Under the pieces are notes generated by a model, which saw only the letters and a list, made by a program, of their open reading frames with translations, searched no databases and was not told where the DNA came from. The position numbers and the translations under genes are program-made. DNA of 64,000 nucleotides from Pseudoroseomonas aestuarii (GTDB lineage: Bacteria; Pseudomonadota; Alphaproteobacteria; Acetobacterales; Acetobacteraceae), in NCBI RefSeq assembly GCF_042651065.1, contig NZ_JBHSCH010000001.1, positions 1 through 64,000 of the forward strand. Reading direction: 5' to 3'. Of the stretch, positions 8,201 to 15,876 are shown in pieces. The stretch's first letter is position 1. Each line of letters opens with the position of its first letter.

Positions 8201-9376
8201 ATGGCGCAGCCCCACCCCAAGCCGACCCGCCGCCCGGCCAATCCGTGCTTCTCCTCCGGCCCCTGCGCCAAGCGGCCGGGCTGGTCGCTGGCGGCGCTGG
8301 AGGGCGCGCTGCTCGGCCGCAGCCACCGCGCGAAGGACCCCAAGGCGCGGCTGGCCGAGGTCATCGCCCTGTCCCGCTCCGTGCTGCGCATGCCGGAGGG
8401 CTGGCGCCTCGGCATCGTGCCGGCCTCGGACACGGGGGCGGTGGAGATGGCGCTGTGGTCGCTGCTGGGGCCGCGCGGGGTGGATGTGCTGGCCTGGGAA
8501 AGCTTCTCCGCCGAATGGGCCAACGACATCACGAAGCAGCTCCGCCTGCCGGATGTGCGGCTGATCCAGGCGCCCTACGGCCAGCTGCCCGACCTCGCGC
8601 GGGTGGACCCGGCGCGGGATTGCGTCTTCGTCTGGAACGGCACCACCAGCGGCGTGCGCCTGCCCGATGCCGGCTGGATCAGCGCGGAGCGCGAAGGGCT
8701 CGCCATCTGCGATGCCACCTCCGCCGCCTTTGCCATGGATCTGGACTGGCGGAAGCTCGATGTCGTCACCTGGTCCTGGCAGAAGGTGCTGGGCGGCGAG
8801 GCGGCGCATGGCATGCTGGCCCTCTCGCCGCGCGCGGTGGAGCGCCTCGAATCCCACAGCCCCGCTTGGCCGCTCCCAAAAATCTTTCGCCTGACCAAGG
8901 GCGGCCGGCTGATCGAGGGCATCTTCCAGGGCGACACCATCAACACCCCCTCCATGCTCTGCGTCGAGGATGCGCTGGATGGGCTGCGCTGGGCTGAGGG
9001 CATCGGCGGCCTGCCGGCGCTGGTGGCGCGCTCCGAGGCCAATCTCGCCGCCGTGGCGGATTGGGTGGCGGGGCAGGACCGCTTCGCCTTCCTGGCCGAG
9101 CGGCCCGAGACCCGCTCCTGCACCTCCATCTGCCTGAAGCTGGTGGCGCCGTGGTTCGCCGCGCTCGACGAGGCCATCCAGGCCCGCGCCACGAAATCCC
9201 TCGCCGCGCGGCTGGAGGCCGAGGGGGCCGGGCTGGACGTGGCGCCCTATCGCGATGCCCCGCCCGGCCTGCGCCTGTGGGGCGGCGCCACGGTGGAGAC
9301 GGACGACCTGCGCGCCCTGCTGCCCTGGGTGGACTGGGCCATGGATGCGGTCGAAGCCGAGTTCCGCCCGGCTTGA
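8201..9376 (+). CDS. serC: Phosphoserine aminotransferase SerC
   Basis: PLP enzyme that converts 3-phosphohydroxypyruvate to phosphoserine in serine synthesis and can also serve pyridoxal phosphate synthesis. It has 391 residues of the alphaproteobacterial/archaeal type, opening with PANPCFSSGPCAKRPGW. The PLP lysine sits in SWQKVLGGEAAHGML near residue 194, and INTPSML follows near 246. In many Alphaproteobacteria serC is directly followed by serA; here two hairpins and a transporter follow, so serA must be elsewhere. The ATG at 8201 is chosen because the conserved N-terminus begins there; the Shine-Dalgarno is weak. Confidence 0.93.
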   Translation: MAQPHPKPTRRPANPCFSSGPCAKRPGWSLAALEGALLGRSHRAKDPKARLAEVIALSRSVLRMPEGWRLGIVPASDTGAVEMALWSLLGPRGVDVLAWESFSAEWANDITKQLRLPDVRLIQAPYGQLPDLARVDPARDCVFVWNGTTSGVRLPDAGWISAEREGLAICDATSAAFAMDLDWRKLDVVTWSWQKVLGGEAAHGMLALSPRAVERLESHSPAWPLPKIFRLTKGGRLIEGIFQGDTINTPSMLCVEDALDGLRWAEGIGGLPALVARSEANLAAVADWVAGQDRFAFLAERPETRSCTSICLKLVAPWFAALDEAIQARATKSLAARLEAEGAGLDVAPYRDAPPGLRLWGGATVETDDLRALLPWVDWAMDAVEAEFRPA

Positions 9377-9378
9377 GG

Positions 9379-9421
9379 CCGGGGAGGCAGGGCTGTTTTG
9401 CGGAACAGCCTGCCTCTCCGG
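9379..9421 (+). terminator. Hairpin after serC
   Basis: Long imperfect inverted repeat three bases after the serC stop: left arm CCGGGGAGGCAGGGCTGTT, right arm AACAGCCTGCCTCTCCGG, with one bulge and one mismatch around a TTGCGG loop. It lacks a T-run directly after the stem, so it may act with the next hairpin or protect the 3' end of the mRNA. Confidence 0.6.
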
Positions 9422-9440
9422 GGCGTGAGCGCGGAAATAT

Positions 9441-9467
9441 CTTCTGTTTTTCGGGAAAAGACAGAAG
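9441..9467 (+). terminator. Second hairpin downstream of serC
   Basis: Stem CTTCTGTTTTT / AAAAGACAGAAG around CGGG, about 20 nt after the first hairpin and 100 nt before the next gene. The AT-rich upper stem stands out against the surrounding GC-rich sequence. Tandem hairpins here suggest a strong transcription stop between serC and the EamA gene. Confidence 0.5.
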
Positions 9468-9566
9468 GGGCTTCTGAATCGCGCCCCCGCCGCCGCCTAC
9501 TTCGGTAAGAACGCCTGACGCAAATTCCCTACCCTGTGGCCACGGATCAACGCCGAGGCCACAGCC

Positions 9567-10496
9567 ATGCGTCTGGCATCATCGCTCGCCAACAGCCCCT
9601 CCGGGCCACGCTGGGTCCTGGTGTTCCTGTTCCTCTGCGCGCCGCTGCTCTTCGCCAGCAACATGGTGGCGGCCCGCTGGCTGAGCGGCTCCGTACCGCC
9701 GGTGACGCTGGGCTTTGGCCGCTGGCTGGTGGCGGCGCTGGTGCTGCTGCCGGTGGTGTGGGCGCCGCTGCGGCAGGGCGCGCTGCGGCAGGCGCCGCCC
9801 GGCGTGCTGGCGCTCCTGGCGCTGCTCGGCGGCGTGGTCAGCGTGGCGCCGCAATACGGCGCGGCGGCCTATACCAGCGCCGGCAACATCGCCCTCATCG
9901 CCGCCATGTCGCCGCTGCTGGTGGCGCTGATCGAGCGGGTTGTCTGGGGGGTGCGGCTGCGGCTCTCCGTGGTGGCGGGCATCGCCTGCGCCTTCACCGG
10001 CATCGCCGTCGCCACCTTCCGGGGCGATCTTGCCGCGCTGCTGCGGCTCGAGTTCAACCCGGGCGACGCGCTGATGTTCTTCGCCATCCTGGCCTGGGCC
10101 GGCTACACGGCGCTGCTGCGGCACCGCCCGGTGGCGCTGCCGCCGCTGCTGCTGCTGTGGGCGGTGGCGGCGGGCGGCGCGCTCGGCATGGCGCCGCTGA
10201 TGCTGCTGGAATGGTCCAGCCTCGGCGTGCCGCATCTGGGCGTGCGGGCGGTCTGGGGCATGCTGTTCCTCGGGCTGGTGGCGGGGGTGGGGGCCTATGG
10301 CGCCTTTGCGCGCGTCGTCAGCCAGGTCGGCGCCGCCCGGGCCAGCATGTCCATGTACCTGATCCCGGCCTATGCGCTGGCGCTGGGCGCCACGCTGCTG
10401 GGCGAGAGCCTGCATGGCTACCACGCCGTGGCCATGGCGCTGGTGCTGGGCGGCGTGGCGCTGGGCACGCTGCGCCCCCGCCCCCTGTCGACATGA
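9567..10496 (+). CDS. EamA/DMT-family transporter
   Basis: Inner-membrane drug/metabolite-type exporter of 309 residues with about ten predicted hydrophobic segments, organised as two EamA repeats (roughly 20-150 and 165-300). Features are LLFASNMVAARWLSG in the first helix, AAAYTSAGNIALIAAMSPLLVALIE at the end of repeat one and GAARASMSMYLIPAYALALG in the matching place of repeat two. The substrate cannot be deduced; relatives export amino acids or metabolites. It is separated from serC by two hairpins, so it probably has its own promoter. Confidence 0.85.
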   Translation: MRLASSLANSPSGPRWVLVFLFLCAPLLFASNMVAARWLSGSVPPVTLGFGRWLVAALVLLPVVWAPLRQGALRQAPPGVLALLALLGGVVSVAPQYGAAAYTSAGNIALIAAMSPLLVALIERVVWGVRLRLSVVAGIACAFTGIAVATFRGDLAALLRLEFNPGDALMFFAILAWAGYTALLRHRPVALPPLLLLWAVAAGGALGMAPLMLLEWSSLGVPHLGVRAVWGMLFLGLVAGVGAYGAFARVVSQVGAARASMSMYLIPAYALALGATLLGESLHGYHAVAMALVLGGVALGTLRPRPLST

Positions 10497-10563
10497 GCCG
10501 CCGCCGCCCCAGATAAGCCTGGCCGGACAGGTTCCGTCCGGCCGGGAAACGGGAGGGAGAGAC

Positions 10564-10953
10564 ATGGCGACGAACCGGCTGCTGCCACGCCTGGCAGGTG
10601 GCTTCGCGATGATGGTGCTCGGCGCCTCCGGGGCGGCCGCGCATCATGGCTGGTCCTGGGCGGAATCGGAGCAGATGGAGCTGCGCGGCACCGTCCGCGA
10701 GGTGCGGATCGGCCCGCCGCACCCCACCCTGCGGGTGGAGACCGCGGATAACGGCGTCTGGACCGTGGAACTCGGCAATCCCTCGCAGACCCAGCGGGCG
10801 GGCTTCGCCGAAGGCTCGGCCAAGGTGGGCGACAGCATCACCGCCATCGGCAACCGCGCCCGCGAGGGCGACGAGAAGCGGATGAAGGCCGTGCGCCTGC
10901 GCACCGCCGACCGCATCTACGACATCTATCCGGAGCGCATCCGCGGCAACTGA
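10564..10953 (+). CDS. DUF6152-like periplasmic protein
   Basis: Secreted protein of 129 residues: signal peptide about 1-26 (hydrophobic, ending SGAAA-HH), then a small beta-rich domain starting HHGWSWAESEQ and ending YDIYPERIRGN. The AHHGW start and the PHPTLRVE and RMKAVR motifs match what I recall of the DUF6152 family, which is frequent in Acetobacteraceae and has no known function. GGGAGGGAGAGAC precedes the ATG. The following DUF6644-like gene starts 10 nt after its stop, so the two are surely co-transcribed. The paired His near the mature N-terminus could bind a metal; this is speculation. Confidence 0.75.
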   Translation: MATNRLLPRLAGGFAMMVLGASGAAAHHGWSWAESEQMELRGTVREVRIGPPHPTLRVETADNGVWTVELGNPSQTQRAGFAEGSAKVGDSITAIGNRAREGDEKRMKAVRLRTADRIYDIYPERIRGN

Positions 10954-10963
10954 GGGCGCGGCC

Positions 10964-11431
10964 TTGGAATGGATCGAGGCCCTGGCGGCCTGGCCGGGTG
11001 CCGCGCTGCGGCGCTCGGCCATCGCCTATCCGCTGGCCAATGCGGCGCACATCTTGTCGATTGGGGTGCTGCTGGGCGCCATCGTCACGCTGGACCTGCG
11101 GCTGCTGGGGGTGTTCCGCGGCGTGCCGCTGCCGCATCTGGCCGGGCCGCTGGCGCGGATGGCGGGGTGGGGGCTGGGCTTCGCGCTGCTCACCGGGCTG
11201 CTGCTGTTCAGCGTCTCGCCCGGCGCCTATCTCGGCAACGCCGCCTTCCAGATCAAGCTGGCCCTGGTGCTGGCCGGCACGCTGAACGCGCTGGCGCTGC
11301 ACCGCGGCGCCCCCTGGCGCCGCGCCCTGGCGGAGGGCGAGACGGGCGCCGCGCTGCGCGTGGCGGCGCTGCTCTCGCTGCTGGTCTGGACGCTCGCCGT
11401 GCTGGCGGGACGATGGATCGGCTTCCTCTGA
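10964..11431 (+). CDS. DUF6644-like integral membrane protein
   Basis: Membrane protein of 155 residues starting at a TTG 10 nt after the DUF6152-like gene. Four hydrophobic helices are apparent at about 22-46, 62-80, 93-113 and 130-152. The sequence AYPLANAAHILSIGVLLGAIVTLDLRL in the first helix is typical of DUF6644/DUF2214-like proteins; the His there could ligate haem or metal. Function is unknown. The repeated pairing with DUF6152 suggests a small two-gene membrane/periplasm unit. Confidence 0.7.
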   Translation: MEWIEALAAWPGAALRRSAIAYPLANAAHILSIGVLLGAIVTLDLRLLGVFRGVPLPHLAGPLARMAGWGLGFALLTGLLLFSVSPGAYLGNAAFQIKLALVLAGTLNALALHRGAPWRRALAEGETGAALRVAALLSLLVWTLAVLAGRWIGFL

Positions 11432-11497
11432 GTTGACGCCCGGCGCCGGGCCCGCGCAGATGGGCTGCTCCCGTGCCGGGGGCCAGGAGCGAACCCC

Positions 11498-11953
11498 ATG
11501 CCCGCCGCACCGGAAGAGGATTTCCCCCGCGCCGTCCTGGTGCCCGAGTTGCTGGTCGCCAGCCTCGGGGCCAGCCTGCGCTTCTGGCGCGACCTGTGCG
11601 GCTTCCGGGTGGCCTATGCGCGGCCCGAGGAAGGCTTCGCCTATCTCGACCGCGGCGGCGCGCAGGTCATGCTGGAGGAATGGGGCAGGGGAAGGAACTG
11701 GATCACCGGCCCGCTGGAGGCGCCGCTCGGCCGGGGGCTGAACCTGGAGATCACGGTGCCCACCCTCGCGCCGGTCCTGGAGGCGCTGGAGCATGAGGGC
11801 TGGCCGCTCTTCATGCCGCCCGAGGAGAAATGGTACCGGGCCGGGGAAGCCGAGCTCGGCGTGCGGCAGTTCCTGGTGCAGGACCCGGATGGCTACCTGC
11901 TCCGCTTCTCCGCGCCGCTCGGCCGGCGGCCATGGGCCGGGCCGGAGGCGTAG
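11498..11953 (+). CDS. VOC/bleomycin-resistance-like protein
   Basis: Single vicinal-oxygen-chelate domain protein of 151 residues. It shows the two beta-alpha-beta-beta-beta halves: LVASLGASLRFWRDLCGFRVAYARPEEGFAYL in the first, and LVQDPDGYLLRFSAPLGRRP in the second, where the family's DPDGYLLRF motif is intact. ATG at 11498 has CAGGAGCG seven nt upstream. The family includes glyoxalases, dioxygenases and antibiotic-binding proteins; resemblance is to the uncharacterised bleomycin-binding-like group. No claim of drug resistance can be made. Confidence 0.8.
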   Translation: MPAAPEEDFPRAVLVPELLVASLGASLRFWRDLCGFRVAYARPEEGFAYLDRGGAQVMLEEWGRGRNWITGPLEAPLGRGLNLEITVPTLAPVLEALEHEGWPLFMPPEEKWYRAGEAELGVRQFLVQDPDGYLLRFSAPLGRRPWAGPEA

Positions 11954-12035
11954 GGCCGCATTTTCCGCGCCCCGCGCCGTGCCCCGCGCGCCCCGATCCG
12001 CTATAGCTCCGCGCCCTGAACAGGCGGAGCCCGGG

Positions 12036-12050
12036 ATGACAGTGGAATGA
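12036..12050 (+). other. Possible four-codon leader ORF overlapping the ATPase start
   Basis: ATG ACA GTG GAA TGA is preceded by GGAG about 6 nt upstream, and its stop overlaps the ATG of the following gene (ATGA at 12047-12050). The main gene itself has only a weak GTGGA upstream. The layout would allow translational coupling through termination-reinitiation. It could be fortuitous. Confidence 0.3.
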
Positions 12051-13531
12051 CGGTCGGCATCGACATGGGCAGGACGACGGCGGGGCAGGCGGGGATGCTC
12101 GACCTGGAGGAGCTGCTCGCCACCCGTCTTCTCGTGCAGGGCAATTCCGGCTCCGGCAAGTCGCACCTGCTGCGCCGGCTGATGGAGCAGTCCGCCCCCT
12201 GGGTGCAGCAGGCGGTGATCGACCCGGAGGGCGATTTCGTCAGCCTGGCCGACCGCTTCGGCCATCTGGTGATCGACGCCTCCCAGCACACCGAAGGCGC
12301 CTTGCAGCGCGCCGCCGACCGCGTGCGGGCGCACCGCGTCTCGGTGGTGCTGAACCTCGAGGGGCTGGACGCGGACGGCCAGATGCGCCACGCCGCCGCC
12401 TTCCTCGGCGGGCTGTTCGATGCCGAGCGCGACCACTGGTCGCCGATGCTCGTGGTGGTGGACGAGGCACAGCTCTTCGCCCCCGCCGCCGCCGGCGAGG
12501 TGTCGGACGAGGCGCGCCGCGCCTCGCTCGGCGCCATGGCCAACCTGATGTCGCGCGGGCGCAAGCGGGGGCTGGCCGGCATCATCGCCACGCAGCGCCT
12601 GGCCAAGCTGGCCAAGAACGTGGCCGCCGAGGCCAGCAACTTCCTGATGGGCCGTACCTTCCTCGACATCGACATGGCTCGCGCCGCCGACCTGCTGGGC
12701 ATGGAGCGCCGCCAGGCGGAGATGTTCCGCGACCTGCCGCGCGGCAGCTTCGTGGCGCTCGGCCCGGCGCTCTCCCGCCGGCCGCTGGCCATCCAGATCG
12801 GGCCGGTGGAGACGGAATCGCGCGGCACCAACCCGGGGCTGGTGCCGCTGCCGCAGACCGCGCCGGAGGATGCCCGCGAGCTGATCCTGGCCGCCACGGC
12901 GGAACCCGAGGCGCCGCGCCCGCCGCCGCGCCGCGCCCCCGCGCCGCCGCCGCCCGACATCCTGACCCAGCTCGCCCAGGCCCGCCCCACCATGCCCGCC
13001 CCGCGCGCCGAGCCGGAGCCGACGCCCGAGGAACGCGCCGCCCGCAAGCGGAGGCTCGACGAGATCCTGCGTCAGGTGCTGGCGGAGCCGGAGGCGTCCT
13101 TCCGCAGCACCTCCGTGCTGTACCAGGATTTCCTGGTGCGGCTGCGCATCCATGCCGTGCCCGGCAAGCCGCCGGAGATCCCCGCCTTCCGCCGCATGCT
13201 GGCGGTGGCGCGCGCCGGCATCAGCGCCGAGGCGGCGGAGGGCGAGGAATGGCAGCAGGCCGAGGCCCGCGCCGGCGCCCTGCCGGAGGACATGCAGGGC
13301 GTGTTCCTGATGCTGGCCCGCGCCGCGCTGGAGCGGCTGCCCTGCCCGCCGGATGCGGCCATCGCCCAGGCCTATGGCACGCGCTCCGTGGGGCGGGCGC
13401 GGCGGGTGCTGGCCTATATGGAGGAGCAGGGGGCCATCGTGCTGCGGCCGGACGCGCAAGGGCGGCGCATCCTGGCGCTGGTGGGCCTTGGCTGGGAGAC
13501 GGCGCCGGGCGACCCCGGCGCCGCCGGCTGA
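12047..13531 (+). CDS. HerA/DUF87-type ATPase
   Basis: P-loop ATPase of 494 residues in the FtsK/HerA superfamily. Walker A GNSGSGKS is at 32-39, followed by an IDPEGDFV segment near 61. Walker B is MLVVVDEAQLFAP near 140, and LMSRGRKRGLAGIIATQRLAKL near 165 resembles the HerA sensor/arginine-finger region. A Pro/Ala-rich linker (about 290-340) leads to a helical C-terminal part with a possible winged-helix near 440-480 (IAQAYGTRSVGRARRVLAYMEEQGAI). Classical HerA works with the NurA nuclease, and antiphage or conjugative relatives have nuclease or membrane partners; none is adjacent here. Stand-alone members of this kind are usually annotated only as ATP-binding protein. Its 3' end directly abuts the convergent PAP2 gene. 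Confidence 0.82.
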   Translation: MTVGIDMGRTTAGQAGMLDLEELLATRLLVQGNSGSGKSHLLRRLMEQSAPWVQQAVIDPEGDFVSLADRFGHLVIDASQHTEGALQRAADRVRAHRVSVVLNLEGLDADGQMRHAAAFLGGLFDAERDHWSPMLVVVDEAQLFAPAAAGEVSDEARRASLGAMANLMSRGRKRGLAGIIATQRLAKLAKNVAAEASNFLMGRTFLDIDMARAADLLGMERRQAEMFRDLPRGSFVALGPALSRRPLAIQIGPVETESRGTNPGLVPLPQTAPEDARELILAATAEPEAPRPPPRRAPAPPPPDILTQLAQARPTMPAPRAEPEPTPEERAARKRRLDEILRQVLAEPEASFRSTSVLYQDFLVRLRIHAVPGKPPEIPAFRRMLAVARAGISAEAAEGEEWQQAEARAGALPEDMQGVFLMLARAALERLPCPPDAAIAQAYGTRSVGRARRVLAYMEEQGAIVLRPDAQGRRILALVGLGWETAPGDPGAAG

Positions 13532-14242
13532 TCAGAGCAGGATCTCCACCAGCGAGGCGACCTTCTGCCCCAGCTCCCGCGTGGCATCGAAGAAGGTGAC
13601 CACCTGGTAGGTGGCGACGAACCCGGCCGCGTAGAACAGGCCGGGCGAGAGGCGCTGGAAGCGCAGCGCCCCCTCGAACAGCCGGCGGGTGAGGCCCGAG
13701 CGGATCACCAGCGCCGCCACCGCCAGCCCCAGCACCGCCCCGCCCAGGATGTCGCTGGGATAATGGAAGCCGGCATAGACGCGCGGGATGCAGGCCACCA
13801 CCAGCGCCCACAGGAAGGCCAGCGCGCCCAGCCTGCGCGAGGCCATGAAGATGCCGAGCGCCATGGCGAAGGTCATGGCCGCGTTATCGCTGGGGAAGGA
13901 GCTGTAGTTGGCCAGGTAGCCTTCCTCCAGCCCCAGCAGCGCGTTGATCCCCAGGTCGAGGTTGTGGATGGGGCGCGGCCGCTCCCACATCACGTTCTGC
14001 ACCAGGCGGGAGAGCAGCGCGGCCAGGATGGCGCCGCCCAGCCCGGCGAAGGCCAGATAGCGGCCGTCCCGCCGGCGGGGGCCGAGGTCGGTGAACCACA
14101 TCCACCAGTAAGCGGCGACGAAGGGCGCCGTCTTGAACAGGTGATTGTTGGTCAGGGTGAAGATGATCCGGTCGGCGGCGAAGCTCTCGCCGGCAAAGCC
14201 GTTGAAGAAGTGGAGAACCCAGAGGTCCAACGCCTGCAGCAT
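13532..14242 (-). CDS. PAP2-superfamily phosphatase (undecaprenyl-diphosphatase-like)
   Basis: Membrane phosphatase of 236 residues. The three PAP2 signatures are clear: RLVQNVMWERPRP (KxxxxxxRP-type), SSFPSDNA (PSGH-type with Asp in place of His), and RVYAGFHYPSDILGG (SRxxxxxHxxxD-type). At least five hydrophobic helices surround them. Such enzymes recycle undecaprenyl pyrophosphate or dephosphorylate lipid phosphates. The start at 14242 has AAGGA about 12 nt upstream; longer in-frame starts at 14293 and 14407 add polar non-conserved residues without a ribosome site. It is convergent with the ATPase gene with no spacer. Confidence 0.82.
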   Translation of the reverse strand: MLQALDLWVLHFFNGFAGESFAADRIIFTLTNNHLFKTAPFVAAYWWMWFTDLGPRRRDGRYLAFAGLGGAILAALLSRLVQNVMWERPRPIHNLDLGINALLGLEEGYLANYSSFPSDNAAMTFAMALGIFMASRRLGALAFLWALVVACIPRVYAGFHYPSDILGGAVLGLAVAALVIRSGLTRRLFEGALRFQRLSPGLFYAAGFVATYQVVTFFDATRELGQKVASLVEILL

Positions 14243-14451
14243 ACCCGTTCTTATCCTTGGGCCCGCATTCTGGGCTGCGTGTTGCGCCGCCATGGTCCGG
14301 TTTTGCTCGGCACATTCCGGACCACGGATTGTCAGGCCGGGCCGTCCTGCCCGCCATTGTCCTGAAACAATTCCGTCACAATGGGGAAGCCAAACGAAGC
14401 TTGGCAAGAAGAGCAGGAGGCATGGCCGGTCACAGCGTGGTCAGGGCCGTC

Positions 14452-15006
14452 TCAGCGGGGCGGCACGACGCCTCGTGCAACCGCCTCGAATTCGCTACGC
14501 CTGGTTGCGAAGCGCGTCTTCTCTTCTGTGCATACAGTTGTGGTGCGGCCGCGAGGCGTTTCCACGATAGCAAAAAGCGTGCGCAATTCCTGGCCGCGTT
14601 GCGGAAGGTCGGGCCGCGGGCGCAAATCGGCCACCAGCAGGACGCCTTCAAGGCCGCTGTGGGCGAAGGCTTCCACGCTGATCACGTTGTAGAGCGGTTG
14701 GAGCGTGGCCATCAGCACGCGCTGCCATCCCGGCGCGCGGGCGAGGCGGTTCAGGTCCTCCTGGCGCAGCGATTCGTTCTGCGGCGCGGGCACGAAGGCA
14801 ACCTGGCAGCCGGTGTCGCTGTCCTGCGGGCGGCGCACCGCCATGCGGGCCTGCTGCGCGCCCTGCACCGCCATGGGTGTCGCGGCATAGCCGGGCGGCG
14901 GATCGACGGCGAGGCCGGTGGCGGCATCGCGCAGGGGCTGGGCGGCGGCCGGCGCCGCCACCGACAGCGTGGCCAGCAGGAAAGCCGCGGCCGGAAAGGT
15001 TCTCAT
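14452..15006 (-). CDS. Hypothetical secreted protein
   Basis: Protein of 184 residues with a convincing signal peptide (MRTFPAAAFLLATLSVAAPAAAQ, cleavage after AAAQ or just before PLRD). The mature part carries one Cys near 66 (SDTGCQVAFVP) and another near the C-terminus (TTTVCTEEK), which could form a disulfide. I do not recognise the family. It lies on the minus strand about 60 nt downstream of a DUF599 gene and may be co-transcribed with it. About 210 bp with no recognised feature separate it from the PAP2 gene. Confidence 0.65.
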   Translation of the reverse strand: MRTFPAAAFLLATLSVAAPAAAQPLRDAATGLAVDPPPGYAATPMAVQGAQQARMAVRRPQDSDTGCQVAFVPAPQNESLRQEDLNRLARAPGWQRVLMATLQPLYNVISVEAFAHSGLEGVLLVADLRPRPDLPQRGQELRTLFAIVETPRGRTTTVCTEEKTRFATRRSEFEAVARGVVPPR

Positions 15007-15065
15007 GCCGCGCAGGGAAGGCCCGGCGGGCCGGGCTGTAAAGGCCGGCACCGTCGCAGGGCCGG

Positions 15066-15779
15066 CTAGTCCGCGCGGGGTGGCTGGTCCGCCGGCTGGG
15101 CGAGGGCGTCGCGCACCACGGAGCGGAACTCGCGCCGGTGCAGTTCCCGCAGCACCAGCAGGCTGCTCAGGATCAGCGCCACGGGGTGCAGGATCCAGGC
15201 CAGCGCGGCCAGCCCGAAATAATAGGCGCGCAGCCCCGTGTTGAAGTGCCGCGCGGCGCGGTTGGCCACCTCGGCCGCCACCAGCGCGTGCGGGATGGCC
15301 GCCGCCGTGCGGTCCAGCCCACCCACGCAGATGCTGCAGTAGTTGAACTGCCGCAGCGCCCAGGTCAGCTCGAAGAAGGCGCGCACGAAGATGAAGATGA
15401 GCAGGAAGATCCGGATCTCCCAGGCCGCGTCGTCGGGCGGCACCTCGGCGAAGGGCACGGCGCCGAAGACGCGGCGGCCGAGATCCGGCGTGCCCAGTAT
15501 CGCCACCAGCGCGCCGAGGATGAAGATGCTGGTGTTTGCCAGGAAGGAGGTGGAGGTCATCAGGTTGCCGATGATGCTGATATCGGCGATCCGGTTCTCC
15601 CGCTCCGGCACCTGCCGCATCCAGCGGCGGCGGTGCTCGTCCATCGCGGCGATGACGCTGCGGGCGCGGATGCTGGGCACCCGGTCCACCACGGCGGAAT
15701 AGCCGATCCAGCAGGCGGTGAAGACGGCGAGGGCGAGCCAGTCGAGGGCGGTCAGCGGCAGGAGCATGACCCGCTGCAT
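15066..15779 (-). CDS. DUF599 membrane protein
   Basis: Inner-membrane protein of 237 residues. It matches the DUF599 pattern: an N-terminal helix LDWLALAVFTACWIGYSAVVDR, then MDEHRRRWMRQVPERENRIADISIIGNL, two central helices, and the characteristic QFNYCSICVGG followed by HFNTGLRAYYFGLAALAWILHP. The function of the family is unknown. The chosen ATG (15779) is followed 12 nt later by a second in-frame ATG (15767), which is also possible. It is divergent from the MFS transporter gene with a gap of about 97 bp. Confidence 0.85.
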   Translation of the reverse strand: MQRVMLLPLTALDWLALAVFTACWIGYSAVVDRVPSIRARSVIAAMDEHRRRWMRQVPERENRIADISIIGNLMTSTSFLANTSIFILGALVAILGTPDLGRRVFGAVPFAEVPPDDAAWEIRIFLLIFIFVRAFFELTWALRQFNYCSICVGGLDRTAAAIPHALVAAEVANRAARHFNTGLRAYYFGLAALAWILHPVALILSSLLVLRELHRREFRSVVRDALAQPADQPPRAD

Positions 15780-15876
15780 AGCATTGCCGTGACCCCTGCC
15801 GCAGCCCTCCAGGCGTGGCTTGTGGCGGGCGGCCTGGCGGGCGAAGCCAGGGCGCAACCATCCGCCGGGACCCTTC

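Noticed and set aside
11498..11953. VOC protein as an antibiotic-resistance determinant
   Set aside because: The fold is shared by many enzymes; nothing in the sequence or neighbourhood points to a drug.
12047..14242. HerA-like ATPase plus PAP2 as a possible defence pair
   Set aside because: The genes are convergent with touching stops, so they are not an operon, and PAP2 has normal lipid-phosphatase motifs.
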